From the NCBI RefSeq assembly GCF_018069625.1, contig NZ_CP072941.1, positions 6,944,001 to 7,008,000 on the forward strand: DNA of 64,000 nucleotides, given 5' to 3'. This document shows positions 1-8,693 of this stretch, piece by piece. Each line of letters starts with the position of its first letter. The first letter of the stretch is position 1. A program made the position numbers and the translations under genes. Origin of the DNA: Streptomyces yatensis (GTDB taxonomy: Bacteria > Actinomycetota > Actinomycetes > Streptomycetales > Streptomycetaceae). The notes under the pieces were generated by a model that saw only the letters and a program-made list of their open reading frames with translations, was not told where the DNA came from and did no database searches.

Positions 1-177
1 CGGGACATCAAGGTCAATGGCCGCGGGCACAAGGTGATGCGGCATCCTGACGGCGGTGTGATCGCGGTGGATTTCGAAGTGCTGATACCGCTGGAAGATC
101 CGGAGCAGCGGTTGGTGATCTTCCGTCCTGCGGATGAGGAGAGCCGGGCGGTATTGGACCGGTTGTGCGCACGGTGA
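1..177 (+). CDS. C-terminal fragment of MmyB-like helix-turn-helix regulator
   Basis: The reading frame is open from the first base and ends at TGA 175-177, giving the last 58 residues of a protein that begins outside the window. The segment pattern (KVMRHPDGGVIAVDFEVL, then LEDPEQRLVIF, then a SRAVLDRL helix) matches the end of the ligand-binding domain of MmyB-like XRE regulators, whose C-termini typically read HP.vG.l.l..e.l..p.dpdqrLvvy. The DNA-binding half is not visible, so the family call rests only on this tail. Confidence 0.6.
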   Translation, partial: RDIKVNGRGHKVMRHPDGGVIAVDFEVLIPLEDPEQRLVIFRPADEESRAVLDRLCAR

Positions 178-303
178 GGTCGAACCGTCCGCAACAGACC
201 GTGAGCGCGCGGGTGGCATGATCGGGGCCCGCATGCCCCGCGCCCCACGTACGCCACCGCCCGCCACGTACGCCACCGCCCGCCACGTAGGCCACCGCCC
301 GCC

Positions 304-882
304 CTACTCCGCCGCCACGATGCGCTCCACCGCGACCGCCACCAGCCGGTCCCGCTCCGCCTCCGTGAAGACGTCCGGCAAGGTGAGCTGCTCGACGATC
401 AGCCAGTTCAGCGCCAGTATCAGCAGCTTGACGGCCATGGCGTCACCGGGGAGCCCCGACGCCTCGTGGTAGGCGACGTTGGCATCGACGTCGGCCCGCA
501 CCCGCTCGGTGAGGACCGTACGCAGCGCGGGGCGGCGGGTGGCCTCGAGGCGGAGCTCCAGCAGCGCCAGATAGCCGGTGCGGAACGAGGCGACGCGGCC
601 GACGAGTTCACGCATCAGCTCCACGTAGGTTTCCCGGTCGCGGCCCGCCGCCCGCTGGCGGGCGATCGTGGCCTCGTCGGGCTGGAGCCGCTCATAGACA
701 CGGGCGCCGGCCTGGGTGAGCAGATCGTCGCGGTTGGCGAAGTAGTTGGATGCCGTACCGGCGGGGACAGCGGCCTCGGTGTCCACCGCCCGGAAGGTCA
801 GGCCGCGTGCGCCGTCCCTGGCCAACACCTCGATCGCGGCGTCGACGAGTGCTGCGCGCCGCTCGTCGTTCCGTCGAACCAT
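304..882 (-). CDS. TetR family transcriptional regulator
   Basis: A 192-residue one-component repressor. The N-terminal HTH (about residues 8-52) carries the family pattern: a helix ending EVLARDGARGLTFRAV, then VPAGTASNYFANRDDLL. The rest is the all-helical ligand-binding domain. ATG at 882 is preferred over the GTG at 891 because GGAG lies 8 bases upstream of it. It is divergent from the RibD-like reductase at 954. The shared intergenic dyad (891-944) overlaps both ribosome-binding regions, so autorepression plus control of the reductase is the likely arrangement. The effector is unknown. Confidence 0.88.
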   Translation of the reverse strand: MVRRNDERRAALVDAAIEVLARDGARGLTFRAVDTEAAVPAGTASNYFANRDDLLTQAGARVYERLQPDEATIARQRAAGRDRETYVELMRELVGRVASFRTGYLALLELRLEATRRPALRTVLTERVRADVDANVAYHEASGLPGDAMAVKLLILALNWLIVEQLTLPDVFTEAERDRLVAVAVERIVAAE

Positions 883-890
883 TGACACCA

Positions 891-944
891 CTCCATCTGT
901 AGTACTACGTTCACACCACTTCAGGCAGAGTACTACGGATGGAG
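891..944. promoter_or_regulatory. Dyad operator between tetR and reductase gene
   Basis: Two 16-base arms, 891-906 (CTCCATCTGTAGTACT) and 929-944, are inverted copies with one mismatch. The first arm extends into the perfect palindrome GTAGTACTAC (899-908), and AGTACTAC recurs at 929-936. The site lies in the divergent gap between a TetR gene and its probable target and covers the Shine-Dalgarno of both. Function as operator is inferred. Confidence 0.7.
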
Positions 945-953
945 CTCCAAAGG

Positions 954-1547
954 ATGCGAAAGCTCGTGTACTACGTCGCCGTCACGCTCGATGGCCGCAT
1001 CGCGGGCCCCGGCGGTGAGTTCGACTTCTTCCCCGGCGGCGACGAACAGCAGTCCGCCGCCTACGCGGCCTGGACCAACGCACTCTTCCCCGAGACGGTC
1101 CCGACCGCCTTCCGTGACGCGGCCGGCCTGGCCGACGCCCCCAACCGCCACTTCGACACCGTCGTCATGGGCCTCGGCTCCTACCGCCCCGCCCTGGACG
1201 CGGGCGTCGGCAGTCCGTACGCGCATCTGCGGCAGTACGTGGTGTCCAGCACCCTCAAGCCCGACATCGACCCGGCCGTCACCGTCGTCCCGGGCGACCC
1301 GCTCGCCCTCGTACGCGAGCTCAAGCGGGAGGAGGACACGGAGCTGGACGTGTGGCTCTGCGGCGGTGGCAAGCTGGCGGGTGCCCTCCTGCCCGAGGTC
1401 GACGAGCTGGTGATCAAGAGCTACCCGGTCGTCGCGGGGGCCGGAGTCCCGGTCTTCGACGGCGCCTTCGACCCCACCGTCTTCGACGTCGCCGAGCGCA
1501 CGGCCTTCCCCAACGGCGTCACCCTCACCCACCTCACCCGCAGCTGA
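954..1547 (+). CDS. Dihydrofolate reductase/RibD C-terminal family oxidoreductase
   Basis: A 197-residue protein of the RibD C-terminal/DHFR-like fold, which binds NAD(P)H. It opens with the strand LVYYVAVTLDGRIAGPGGEFDFF, has VVMGLGSYRP in the middle, and the nucleotide-site pattern DVWLCGGGKLAGALLP near the end, as in the many actinobacterial DHFR-like proteins of unknown substrate. ATG 954 is chosen over ATG 939 because GGAG (941-944) is spaced 9 bases before it and the operator arm would otherwise lie inside the gene. Divergent from the TetR gene, which probably regulates it. Confidence 0.82.
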   Translation: MRKLVYYVAVTLDGRIAGPGGEFDFFPGGDEQQSAAYAAWTNALFPETVPTAFRDAAGLADAPNRHFDTVVMGLGSYRPALDAGVGSPYAHLRQYVVSSTLKPDIDPAVTVVPGDPLALVRELKREEDTELDVWLCGGGKLAGALLPEVDELVIKSYPVVAGAGVPVFDGAFDPTVFDVAERTAFPNGVTLTHLTRS

Positions 1548-1707
1548 TGCCGCATGACCCATGGACTTATCTCTCTTGCCGGCCGCCGCAATGTCGTCGC
1601 CGTCAAGGACCCGCAGACCGCTACCGGCTGGTCACGGAAGCGGGCGGAATCCGGAGCGAATTCGGCCTGGCCGCCACGGCCGAACCAATCCCGCCGGACA
1701 TCGCTGA

Positions 1708-2646
1708 TCAGCCCTCCCACCACGGCTCGATGCCCTCCACGGCGACGAACTCGTGGAAGTCCATGTTGCTGATCTCCAGGTTGCACACCAGCGATCCGAC
1801 GTGGCGGCACGGAAGCACGGCGGACTGCCCTGGGGTGTCGTACAGGTCGACGACGGTCAGCGGTCGGCCGGGCTCGGCAAAGGTTGTGGCGTCGGCGAGC
1901 GCGACCAGCGTGGTGTGTTCCGTGGGCGGGACCAGCACCGGGACCTGGCCCGGTCCAAGGCCCTCGAAGGCCCGGTCGTCGACGACCAGCGCGGTCAACG
2001 GGTAGTGCTCCGGATCGATCTCATCCGGGTCCACGTCCGCGCCGACCCAGCCGTCCTCGTCGGCCCCGCCCAACTCGTCGAGCAGAGCGCGCCAGCCCTC
2101 TTCGTCGTCGAAGGAGGTGCGGACCAGCAGGGCCGCCTCGGTGGCGGGCAGTGCGGGGAAGGACCGGAGCGGCGGCACCGTCGGCGTGGGGAAGGCCGGT
2201 CGGCCACCGTCCCCTTGGTACATGCCGTACACGTCCATGTCGCGCACCAGGTCGTCGAACGCGAGCCGGCCGCCCAGCAGGGCGGCCAGGATCTCGCCGA
2301 GCCGGGCCGGCGGGACCCGGACACCGCGACCGGGTATCACCGCCAGGTCCACCAGCAACGGCCCGTCCCCGCCGTACACCACGGGGATGTCCGCCAGGAC
2401 GACGACGGGCGGCACGAGGCCGCCGCCCGGGACAAGCGCCGGTACGTTACCGCCGTGCAGGTAGTCCCACCCCTGGCCTTCGACGAGGCGGAGCCGCACC
2501 CCGCCCTCAAGGATGAGCGCATGGCCTTCTCGACGGCCCCCGATCCCGTCGACCAGCCCGCCCCACAGGGCCTCACCGTCCTTGTAGCAGGTGCACACCA
2601 ACAGCACTTCACCAGGCGCGGGCTGGGGAAGCTCGGGAAAGGACAT
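1708..2646 (-). CDS. Hypothetical protein with DUF6924-like C-terminal half
   Basis: A 312-residue soluble protein without signal peptide or membrane segment. The start at 2646 has GGAGG close upstream. The first half (about 1-150) is rich in Leu, Val and Gly strands. The second half (about 165-312) begins LPATEAALLVRTSFDDEEGW and contains LTALVVDDRAFEGL, a pattern I associate with the DUF6924 family of Streptomyces. The function is not known. It is divergent from the WXG/Rhs operon across 190 bases, so it could be an accessory gene of that toxin locus, but nothing in the sequence demonstrates this. Confidence 0.65.
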   Translation of the reverse strand: MSFPELPQPAPGEVLLVCTCYKDGEALWGGLVDGIGGRREGHALILEGGVRLRLVEGQGWDYLHGGNVPALVPGGGLVPPVVVLADIPVVYGGDGPLLVDLAVIPGRGVRVPPARLGEILAALLGGRLAFDDLVRDMDVYGMYQGDGGRPAFPTPTVPPLRSFPALPATEAALLVRTSFDDEEGWRALLDELGGADEDGWVGADVDPDEIDPEHYPLTALVVDDRAFEGLGPGQVPVLVPPTEHTTLVALADATTFAEPGRPLTVVDLYDTPGQSAVLPCRHVGSLVCNLEISNMDFHEFVAVEGIEPWWEG

Positions 2647-2836
2647 GACCCTCCTTCGAAGGACTGGCGCGGGGACCAGGACACTAACCCACCAGCCCGA
2701 CGGTGTGACGTCGCGGCCGAGCCGTTCCAGGTCGGCACTCTTTGCTCGTTGTAGAGACCACATTGAACGGTCCATGATGTTCGCCGCCCTAGCCTGGAAG
2801 CTTTGTACGACAAACGCTCAACGGGGGAGGCGTCGC

Positions 2837-3232
2837 ATGGGCGGCGGCAGCGGCAGCGGCGGCGGGCACGGCGGCGGCGAGGTTCTGGACATCAAGGTGG
2901 CGGACATCAAGTCCGTCGCGCCCACCTTCCACCACCAGTCGGTGAAGCTGAGTGAGGCGCTGACGAAGCTGATCACGACGCTGGACGGCTATGGGGAGCC
3001 GTGGGGGGATGACAAGCCGGGGAAGGACTTCGGCAAGCAGTACAAGCCGAACCAGAAGCACATCGAGTCGGCGGCCGGCATTCTCGTTCTCGGGCTGACC
3101 AGCATCTATGAGGCGATGAACGACATGGCCGACGGTCATGTCGACAACGACAAGCTGATCGAGGGCATGTTCACCAAGGCCAAGCACGGCTCCGGTCATG
3201 ACCGGGGTCCGGGCGCGGGCGGTCATCGGTGA
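2837..3232 (+). CDS. WXG100-like helical partner protein of Rhs toxin
   Basis: A 131-residue protein with a Gly/Ser/His-rich N-terminal tail (residues 1-15) followed by predicted helices with amphipathic spacing (ADIKSVAPTFHHQSVKLSEALTKL, then IESAAGILVLGLTSIYEAM), the size and style of ESAT-6/WXG100-type helper proteins of type VII secretion substrates. GGGGGAGG sits 6 bases before ATG 2837. Its TGA overlaps the GTG start of the Rhs gene (GTGA, 3229-3232), so the two are translationally coupled. Family assignment is by architecture and context; a canonical W-x-G is not obvious. Confidence 0.65.
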   Translation: MGGGSGSGGGHGGGEVLDIKVADIKSVAPTFHHQSVKLSEALTKLITTLDGYGEPWGDDKPGKDFGKQYKPNQKHIESAAGILVLGLTSIYEAMNDMADGHVDNDKLIEGMFTKAKHGSGHDRGPGAGGHR

Positions 3233-6200
3233 GTTTCGGGAGCGAGATCGAGGAGAAGGCCAAGGCCCTCCTCATGAAGCTCGGCATGTGGTGGCCGGAC
3301 GCCAACTCCGGCACGCTGCGCCACGCGGCCGACGCCTGGCGGACGTTCGCCGACAGTGTGGACGATGTGCGGGTGGCCACCGACAAGGCGGCCACGACGC
3401 TCATCCACCACAACAAGGGTGAGGCGATCGACGCCTTTGAGACGTTCTGGGGGCGTTACGCCAAGGGCAAGGACGAGGGGTGGCTGAGCAATCTCGCCAA
3501 GTCGGCCCGGAACATGGCGAAGTTCCTGGAGAAGTTCGCCGACAAGGTCGATGACGCCATCGACGCGCTGAAGGCGCAGATCGCGATCGACGCGGCCGCG
3601 CTGGTCGGTGGTCTCTTGCTGACCCCGTTCACCGGCGGTGCCTCGGACGAGGTGGCCGCGGAGATCATCGCGATGGCGAGCGGGCTGGGCATCGCGGTGG
3701 AGGAGGCGGTGGCGACGCTGGCCGCGGAGATCTTCACCGGCGCGGTCTTCACCAGCGTGCTGTCGGTGACGATCGACGCGGCGGTGGCCCAGCCGGTGAA
3801 GATCGCCCTGGGGCAGCAGCAGGGCTTCAGCCTGGACGAGGTCAACCAGGCCGCCAAGGACGGCATGATCGACGGCGGTATTTTCGGCGCGGGGCTGGGG
3901 GTGCTCAAGCCCGGTGTGATGCCGAAGCTCACTGGTGTCCCGGACCTGCTCAAGCCGCCGAAGGTGCCGTCGCTGCGGCCGAATCTCGTGGAGGAGGGTC
4001 CGGCCGCCCGGCCGACGAAACAGTGTCCGCGTACGGGTGAGCCGATCGACATCGCGACGGGTGCGATGTTGATGGAGCAGACCGATCTGACGCTGCCCGG
4101 TTCGCTGCCGCTGGTCTTCGAGCGCACCCATGTGTCCTCGTACCGGGGTGGGGTGTGGTTCGGCCCGACGTGGGCCAGTCTGCTGGACGAGCGGATCCAA
4201 CTGGATGCGGAGGGCGTGGTGTTCGCCGCCGCGGACGGGATGCGGCTGGTGTATCCGGTGCCGGAGCCGGGCGTGCCGACGCTGCCCGCGAAGGGCGCGC
4301 GGTGGCCGCTGGAATGGGACGGCAAACCGGACGGCGTCATGACCGTCACCGATCCGCAGACGGGTGTGGTGCGGACGTTCGTGCGTCCCTCCGCCACGGA
4401 GGAGACGGGCGCGGTCTACCTGGCTCTGGAGAGCCTGCAGGACCGCAACGGCGCCCGCATCGAGATCGAACGCGCCCTGAGCGGCGCCCCGTTGGCCGTG
4501 CGCCATTCCGGGGGCTATTACCTGGCCGTTGACGCCGAGGGCCAGCGGGTCACCGCGCTGCGGCTCCTGGATGAGGCGCCGTCGGTCTATGCCCCCGAGC
4601 GGAGCCGCGAGGGCGGCACGGTGGTGATGCGCTACGGCTACGACGAGGCGGGCAACCTCACCGAGGTCATCAACTCCAGCGGCGAGCCGCTGCGGTTCAC
4701 GTACGACGGCGAGGGGCGGGTGACGTCGTGGACGGACCGCAACGGCACGTCGTTCCGGTACGTGTATGGGCCGGACGGGAGGGTGGTGCGCACCGAGGGC
4801 AGCGAGGGCGTCTACAACGGCTGTCTGGAGTACGACGACGCGGCGCGGACGACCGTCTACACGGACTCGCTCGGCCACGCGACGAGGTACCGCTACAACG
4901 CCGACGGTCAGCTGATCGAGGAGACCGATCCGCTGGGCCACACCACGCTGACGGAATGGGACGCGCGCGGCGACCGCAAGGTCGCGGTGACGGATCCCCT
5001 GGGGCGTACGACGCACTACGGGTACGACGAGGACGGCAACCTGACCGGCGTCACCCTGCCGGACGGGGCGCGGGCGGAGGCCACGTACAACGACCTGTGC
5101 CTGCCGGTGGAGGTCACCGAGCCGGGCGGCGGGACGTGGCGCCACGCGTACGACGACACGGGGAATCTTCTCTCGACGACCGATCCGGCGGGGGCGACCA
5201 CCGCTTACGGCTACACCGAGCGGGGCCACTTGGCCGAGGTGACGGACGCGCTGGGCAACACCACGCGTCTGACCCCGGACGGGGCCGGGCTCCCCATCGC
5301 TGTAACGGACCCGCTGGGGCACACCACGAGCGTCCGCCGGGACACCTTCGGCCGGGTGGTCGAGGCGACGGATCCGCTGGGCCACACCACCCGTATGGGC
5401 TGGACGACCGAGGGCAAACCGGCGTGGCGCGAGGAGCCGGATGGGGCCCGGGAGAGCTGGACCTGGGACGGCGAGGGCAACCTCCTCGCCCACACGGACC
5501 CGGCGGGCCACACCACCCACCAGACGTCCACCCACTTCGACGTCCCGGCGACCCGTACGGAGCCGGACGGCGCGACGTACGCCTTCGCGTACGACACCGA
5601 GCTGCGCCTGACCGAGGTCACCAACCCCCAGGGCCTGACCTGGACCTACACCTACGACCCGGCGGGCCGCCTCACCACCGAGACCGACTTCAACGGCCGC
5701 ACCCTCACCTACACCCACGATGCGGCCGGCGACCTGTTGACCCGCACCAACGGCGCGGGCGAGACGATGCGTTTCACCCGGGACGCGCTGGGCCGTGCCG
5801 TCGAGCAGCGGGACGACGCGGGCGAGACCACGACCTTCGCCTACAACGCCGTCGGCCAACTGGCCCAAGCGACCAACGCGGACGCCGAGCTGACCATCGA
5901 ACGCGATGCGCTGGGTCGCGTCCTGTCAGAAACGGTCAACGGCCGGACGACGAGGTACGCGTATGACGCGGTTGGCCGCCGCACCGAACGCATTACGCCG
6001 TCCGGCCTGACGAGCGCCTGGACCTACGACGAGGCGGGCCGCCCCACGTGCCTCGACAACGGCTCGGGAACCCTCTCCTTCACGTACGACGCGGCGGGAC
6101 GGGAAACCGAACGCCGCCTGGGCGAGGGTGTGACCCTGACCCAGACCTGGGACGAGGCGGACCGCCTCACGACACAAACGATCGGCGAGGCCCGCGGCAG

Positions 6201-7491
6201 CGAAGCGAACCGCATCCTCCAACACCGTGCATACGCGTACCGCCCGGACGGCTACCTGACCGAGATCCGCGAACTGACCTCCGGTACCCGCCGCTTCGAC
6301 CTGGACCCGGTAGGCCGCGTGACGGGGGTGCACGCCCACGGCTGGACCGAGACATACGCGTATGACACGGCAGGCAACCTCACCCACGCAACGGCCCCCG
6401 CGCACGGATCACCCGGCGACCGGGAGTTCTCGGGGACGATCATCCACCGAGCGGGCCGCACGACGTACGAACACGACACCCAGGGCCGCCTGACCCGCCG
6501 CACCCGCAAACTTCTCAACGGTCAGACCCGCACCTGGACCTACACCTGGAACGCCGAAGACCGCCTCACCGACGCGACGACGCCGGACGGCGACCACTGG
6601 CATTACACATACGACCCACTCGGCCGCCGCATATCCAAACAACGTCTGGGCGAAGACGGCACGGTCACCGAATCGGTGGACTTCACGTGGGAAGACACCC
6701 GCCTGGTCGAGCAATCCACCCCCGAGGGCAAACACACCACCTGGGACTACGCCCCAGGCACCCACCGCCCCCTGGCCCAGACCGATCACACCCCGCTGAT
6801 CCGGGAGCCCGGCGCATCCCTCATCGAGAAATTCACGGGCGCCGATGACGAGACGCCACCCGGCTTCCACGCCATCGTCACGGACTTGGTCGGCACCCCA
6901 ACCGAGCTGGTCACCACGGCCGGTGACCTGTCCTGGCAACACCGCACCACCGTCTGGGGGACGGACTTCCCCTCCCGTATAAGCCTGGAGGCCGTTGACT
7001 GCCCTCTCCGCTTCCCTGGTCAATACGTCGACCTCGAAACGGGCCTGTACTACAACTACTTCCGCTACTACGACGCCGAAACAGCCCGCTACACCAGCCC
7101 AGACCCACTTGGCCTGGACCCTGCCCCCAACCACCACGGATATGTGGTCAATCCTATGGGGTGGGCCGATCCGCTTGGCCTTAAGTGTGTCAAGGTCACG
7201 TCGAAGATTCACGATGACCCACTCCTCGTGCGGGCCGCCCAGAAGGCAGGAAAGGACGAGCGGGTCCAGCATGACCTGGATGACCTCGTGGCCAAGTATC
7301 GGGAAGGCAACGACAATCCGGGAATCGGTACCAAGACCCTGCCGGGATCGAACGTACGGTACCTGCGAGGCAGCAATGGTGGTCGTGTATTCTTCCAGGA
7401 GACCTCCGACGGAATAGAGATTCTCGGTAAGTCGGATAAGAAAAATGAGCAACAGGTCATCAATCGCCTCATGAAACTCTACGGTCACTGA
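3229..7491 (+). CDS. Rhs/YD-repeat polymorphic toxin with WXG-like N-terminus
   Basis: A 1420-residue secreted toxin. Residues 1-130 are a WXG-like helical domain, then a small hydrophobic Gly/Ala stretch (about 120-190). A DUF6531-type segment (CPRTGEPIDIATGAM, about 264-278) precedes the barrel. Some 20 YD repeats of the form YDaaGrlt..t fill about 450-1190. The Rhs core near 1260-1318 reads LRFPGQYVDLETGLYYNYFRYYD and ends GWADPLGL. The last 102 residues form the tip; VRYLRGSNGGRVFFQ, IEILGKSDKKN and a final VINRLMKLYG helix resemble RelE/ParE-like or related RNase folds, by inference only. GC falls sharply near 7130, as expected for a swapped tip. GTG start overlaps the upstream stop. Confidence 0.85.
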   Translation: MSFGSEIEEKAKALLMKLGMWWPDANSGTLRHAADAWRTFADSVDDVRVATDKAATTLIHHNKGEAIDAFETFWGRYAKGKDEGWLSNLAKSARNMAKFLEKFADKVDDAIDALKAQIAIDAAALVGGLLLTPFTGGASDEVAAEIIAMASGLGIAVEEAVATLAAEIFTGAVFTSVLSVTIDAAVAQPVKIALGQQQGFSLDEVNQAAKDGMIDGGIFGAGLGVLKPGVMPKLTGVPDLLKPPKVPSLRPNLVEEGPAARPTKQCPRTGEPIDIATGAMLMEQTDLTLPGSLPLVFERTHVSSYRGGVWFGPTWASLLDERIQLDAEGVVFAAADGMRLVYPVPEPGVPTLPAKGARWPLEWDGKPDGVMTVTDPQTGVVRTFVRPSATEETGAVYLALESLQDRNGARIEIERALSGAPLAVRHSGGYYLAVDAEGQRVTALRLLDEAPSVYAPERSREGGTVVMRYGYDEAGNLTEVINSSGEPLRFTYDGEGRVTSWTDRNGTSFRYVYGPDGRVVRTEGSEGVYNGCLEYDDAARTTVYTDSLGHATRYRYNADGQLIEETDPLGHTTLTEWDARGDRKVAVTDPLGRTTHYGYDEDGNLTGVTLPDGARAEATYNDLCLPVEVTEPGGGTWRHAYDDTGNLLSTTDPAGATTAYGYTERGHLAEVTDALGNTTRLTPDGAGLPIAVTDPLGHTTSVRRDTFGRVVEATDPLGHTTRMGWTTEGKPAWREEPDGARESWTWDGEGNLLAHTDPAGHTTHQTSTHFDVPATRTEPDGATYAFAYDTELRLTEVTNPQGLTWTYTYDPAGRLTTETDFNGRTLTYTHDAAGDLLTRTNGAGETMRFTRDALGRAVEQRDDAGETTTFAYNAVGQLAQATNADAELTIERDALGRVLSETVNGRTTRYAYDAVGRRTERITPSGLTSAWTYDEAGRPTCLDNGSGTLSFTYDAAGRETERRLGEGVTLTQTWDEADRLTTQTIGEARGSEANRILQHRAYAYRPDGYLTEIRELTSGTRRFDLDPVGRVTGVHAHGWTETYAYDTAGNLTHATAPAHGSPGDREFSGTIIHRAGRTTYEHDTQGRLTRRTRKLLNGQTRTWTYTWNAEDRLTDATTPDGDHWHYTYDPLGRRISKQRLGEDGTVTESVDFTWEDTRLVEQSTPEGKHTTWDYAPGTHRPLAQTDHTPLIREPGASLIEKFTGADDETPPGFHAIVTDLVGTPTELVTTAGDLSWQHRTTVWGTDFPSRISLEAVDCPLRFPGQYVDLETGLYYNYFRYYDAETARYTSPDPLGLDPAPNHHGYVVNPMGWADPLGLKCVKVTSKIHDDPLLVRAAQKAGKDERVQHDLDDLVAKYREGNDNPGIGTKTLPGSNVRYLRGSNGGRVFFQETSDGIEILGKSDKKNEQQVINRLMKLYGH

Positions 7492-7492
7492 C

Positions 7493-7813
7493 ATGTATCA
7501 AATCAGCGAGAACGGTCTCAAAATCGAGATCGAGCTTGGTGGGGACTCTCCCGAGACGGTCGAGAACGCCGATGGGTGGGTCGAGTTGCCCAATGGTGAA
7601 AAGTGGGCGGCCACTTTCCTTACCTATTCCGAAGTTGGCAGAATTCTGGACAGGTGGTCACATACTGGGGAGTTCCTGAACGGAGGGTACTTCGCCTGCT
7701 CGGATCTGGTGATTGTTAGGAAGCCGGGGGCTCGTGAGATGTTCAATGCCGTGAAGGACATGGTGGCGACCGGGTCGCACAGGGGGCATCTGACACGAGT
7801 CGACCCCGAGTGA
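7493..7813 (+). CDS. Candidate immunity protein for the Rhs tip
   Basis: A 106-residue acidic protein starting one base after the toxin stop codon (TGAC-ATG), the usual position and spacing for a cognate immunity gene. It has no signal peptide or membrane segment. The first 45 residues look beta-rich (LKIEIELGG, WVELPNGEKWAATFLTY), followed by a helix and VIVRKPGAREMFNAVKDMVATG. Its lower GC matches the toxin tip rather than the toxin body, so the two probably travelled together. I recognise no family; the immunity role rests on location. Confidence 0.6.
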   Translation: MYQISENGLKIEIELGGDSPETVENADGWVELPNGEKWAATFLTYSEVGRILDRWSHTGEFLNGGYFACSDLVIVRKPGAREMFNAVKDMVATGSHRGHLTRVDPE

Positions 7814-7833
7814 ACCGGCTCTTTCGAGGAAAG

Positions 7834-8041
7834 ATGACGGCTGTCGAGCGTCTGTTCAGGCATCTACAAGCGGCTGAATGCAATGTGCCGAACAAGCTCT
7901 TTTCAGCGGCAGAATGAGCGAACAGCCGTTTGGGGGTCGCGGATCAACGTGCAGATCGATGTCGGAGACTGGGAGTTGAAGTTCAGTCAGCGCCCGACTG
8001 ACCCGCTTCCTGCACTTGTGCATGCACTTTATAAAGGATGA
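7834..8041 (+). pseudogene. Frameshifted small gene, likely old immunity module
   Basis: ATG 7834 has GAGGAAAG upstream and opens 27 codons (MTAVERLFRHLQAAE...) ending at TGA near 7915. The +1 frame is open through that point (continuing at least from 7883) and reads on as INVQIDVGDWELKFSQRP to TGA 8039-8041, which overlaps ATG 8038 of the next gene (ATGA). The two pieces together give about 70 plausible codons, so one indel between about 7883 and 7917 would restore a single gene. The alternative is a short intact gene from GTG 7949. GC is low, as in the neighbours. Confidence 0.45.
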
Positions 8042-8415
8042 GCGAGAAGAGAATGCCCCGGGTTCTTGATTGGCTTGAATGTGGCGATGCGGCTTTGGAG
8101 TCAGACCCTTGGATTGAATTCAAGGTGATTTGGGATGCCGCGGGGCCCCGGCGGCCTCTCTATTGGATTATCGATGGCACATACGGTGGATCCGTGGAGG
8201 TGAAGGTTGACCAGGACACTGGTGCGCTCCTACAGGTCATCGTCATCGATTCGCCTCCCCCTGGTCCGCCGGTGGGGCGTGTGGGGGTGGTTGAAGTGGC
8301 CGATCGGAGTGTTCCAGTGATTGACCGGACGGAATGGGGTGCAAAGACTAATCCCGACGAGGCACCGGTAGCGCTGCCTGACCCGCGGGATGTGACCGTT
8401 GCTGTGCAGCACTAA
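8038..8415 (+). CDS. Hypothetical protein in toxin/immunity remnant region
   Basis: A 125-residue protein with AAAGG just before ATG 8038; a stop codon lies in frame directly upstream. The first 70 residues look like a compact alpha/beta fold (MPRVLDWLECGD, then FKVIWDAAGPRRPLYWIIDG, then GSVEVKVDQDTGALLQVIVID), and the end is Pro-rich and probably unstructured. No family is recognised. Start overlaps the stop of the broken gene at 7834, suggesting an old immunity-module operon downstream of the Rhs gene. GC is clearly below the flanks. Confidence 0.5.
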   Translation: MSEKRMPRVLDWLECGDAALESDPWIEFKVIWDAAGPRRPLYWIIDGTYGGSVEVKVDQDTGALLQVIVIDSPPPGPPVGRVGVVEVADRSVPVIDRTEWGAKTNPDEAPVALPDPRDVTVAVQH

Positions 8416-8424
8416 TGGGGGCGC

Positions 8425-8580
8425 GTGAACGGTGTCGCCGGATCGTCCATCCAAGAGGTCGATCAGGCGCTGAAAGACGACTTGGTTGACGTGGTTGACG
8501 AAGAGTACGGAACGCTCGAACTGCATGGCTGGCCGCTGATGACCAGCATCGCACGCCCGTGCGGCAGCGGCGCCAGTCTT
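8425..8580 (+). pseudogene. Truncated gene fragment at the end of the low-GC patch
   Basis: GTG 8425 follows GGGGGCGC and opens an acidic reading frame (SSIQEVDQALKDDLVDVVDEE) that looks like real protein for about 48 codons. Past about 8570 the same frame runs antisense through the 3' side of the efflux-pump gene and loses protein character, while GC rises back to about 70%. The boundary is approximate. This is probably the stump of another toxin or immunity gene cut by recombination. Confidence 0.35.
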
Positions 8581-8693
8581 CGCAGCCGACCCCACGGGCA
8601 CCCCTCGGCGACAGCCGTGATCGTGCGAGCCTCCAGCCCCCACGCCGCACCCGCGCTGCGAAAGCCCAGCCCCCGCAGCGCGGACCGACATCA

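Noticed and set aside
3223..5868. An 881-codon open frame antisense to the Rhs gene
   Set aside because: It is the mirror of the YD-repeat coding pattern in high-GC DNA; the plus strand has clear domains and a coupled start.
7834..8580. CRISPR or phage attachment-site interpretation of the low-GC patch
   Set aside because: No regular direct repeats, no integrase gene and no tRNA end nearby; Rhs module exchange explains it better.
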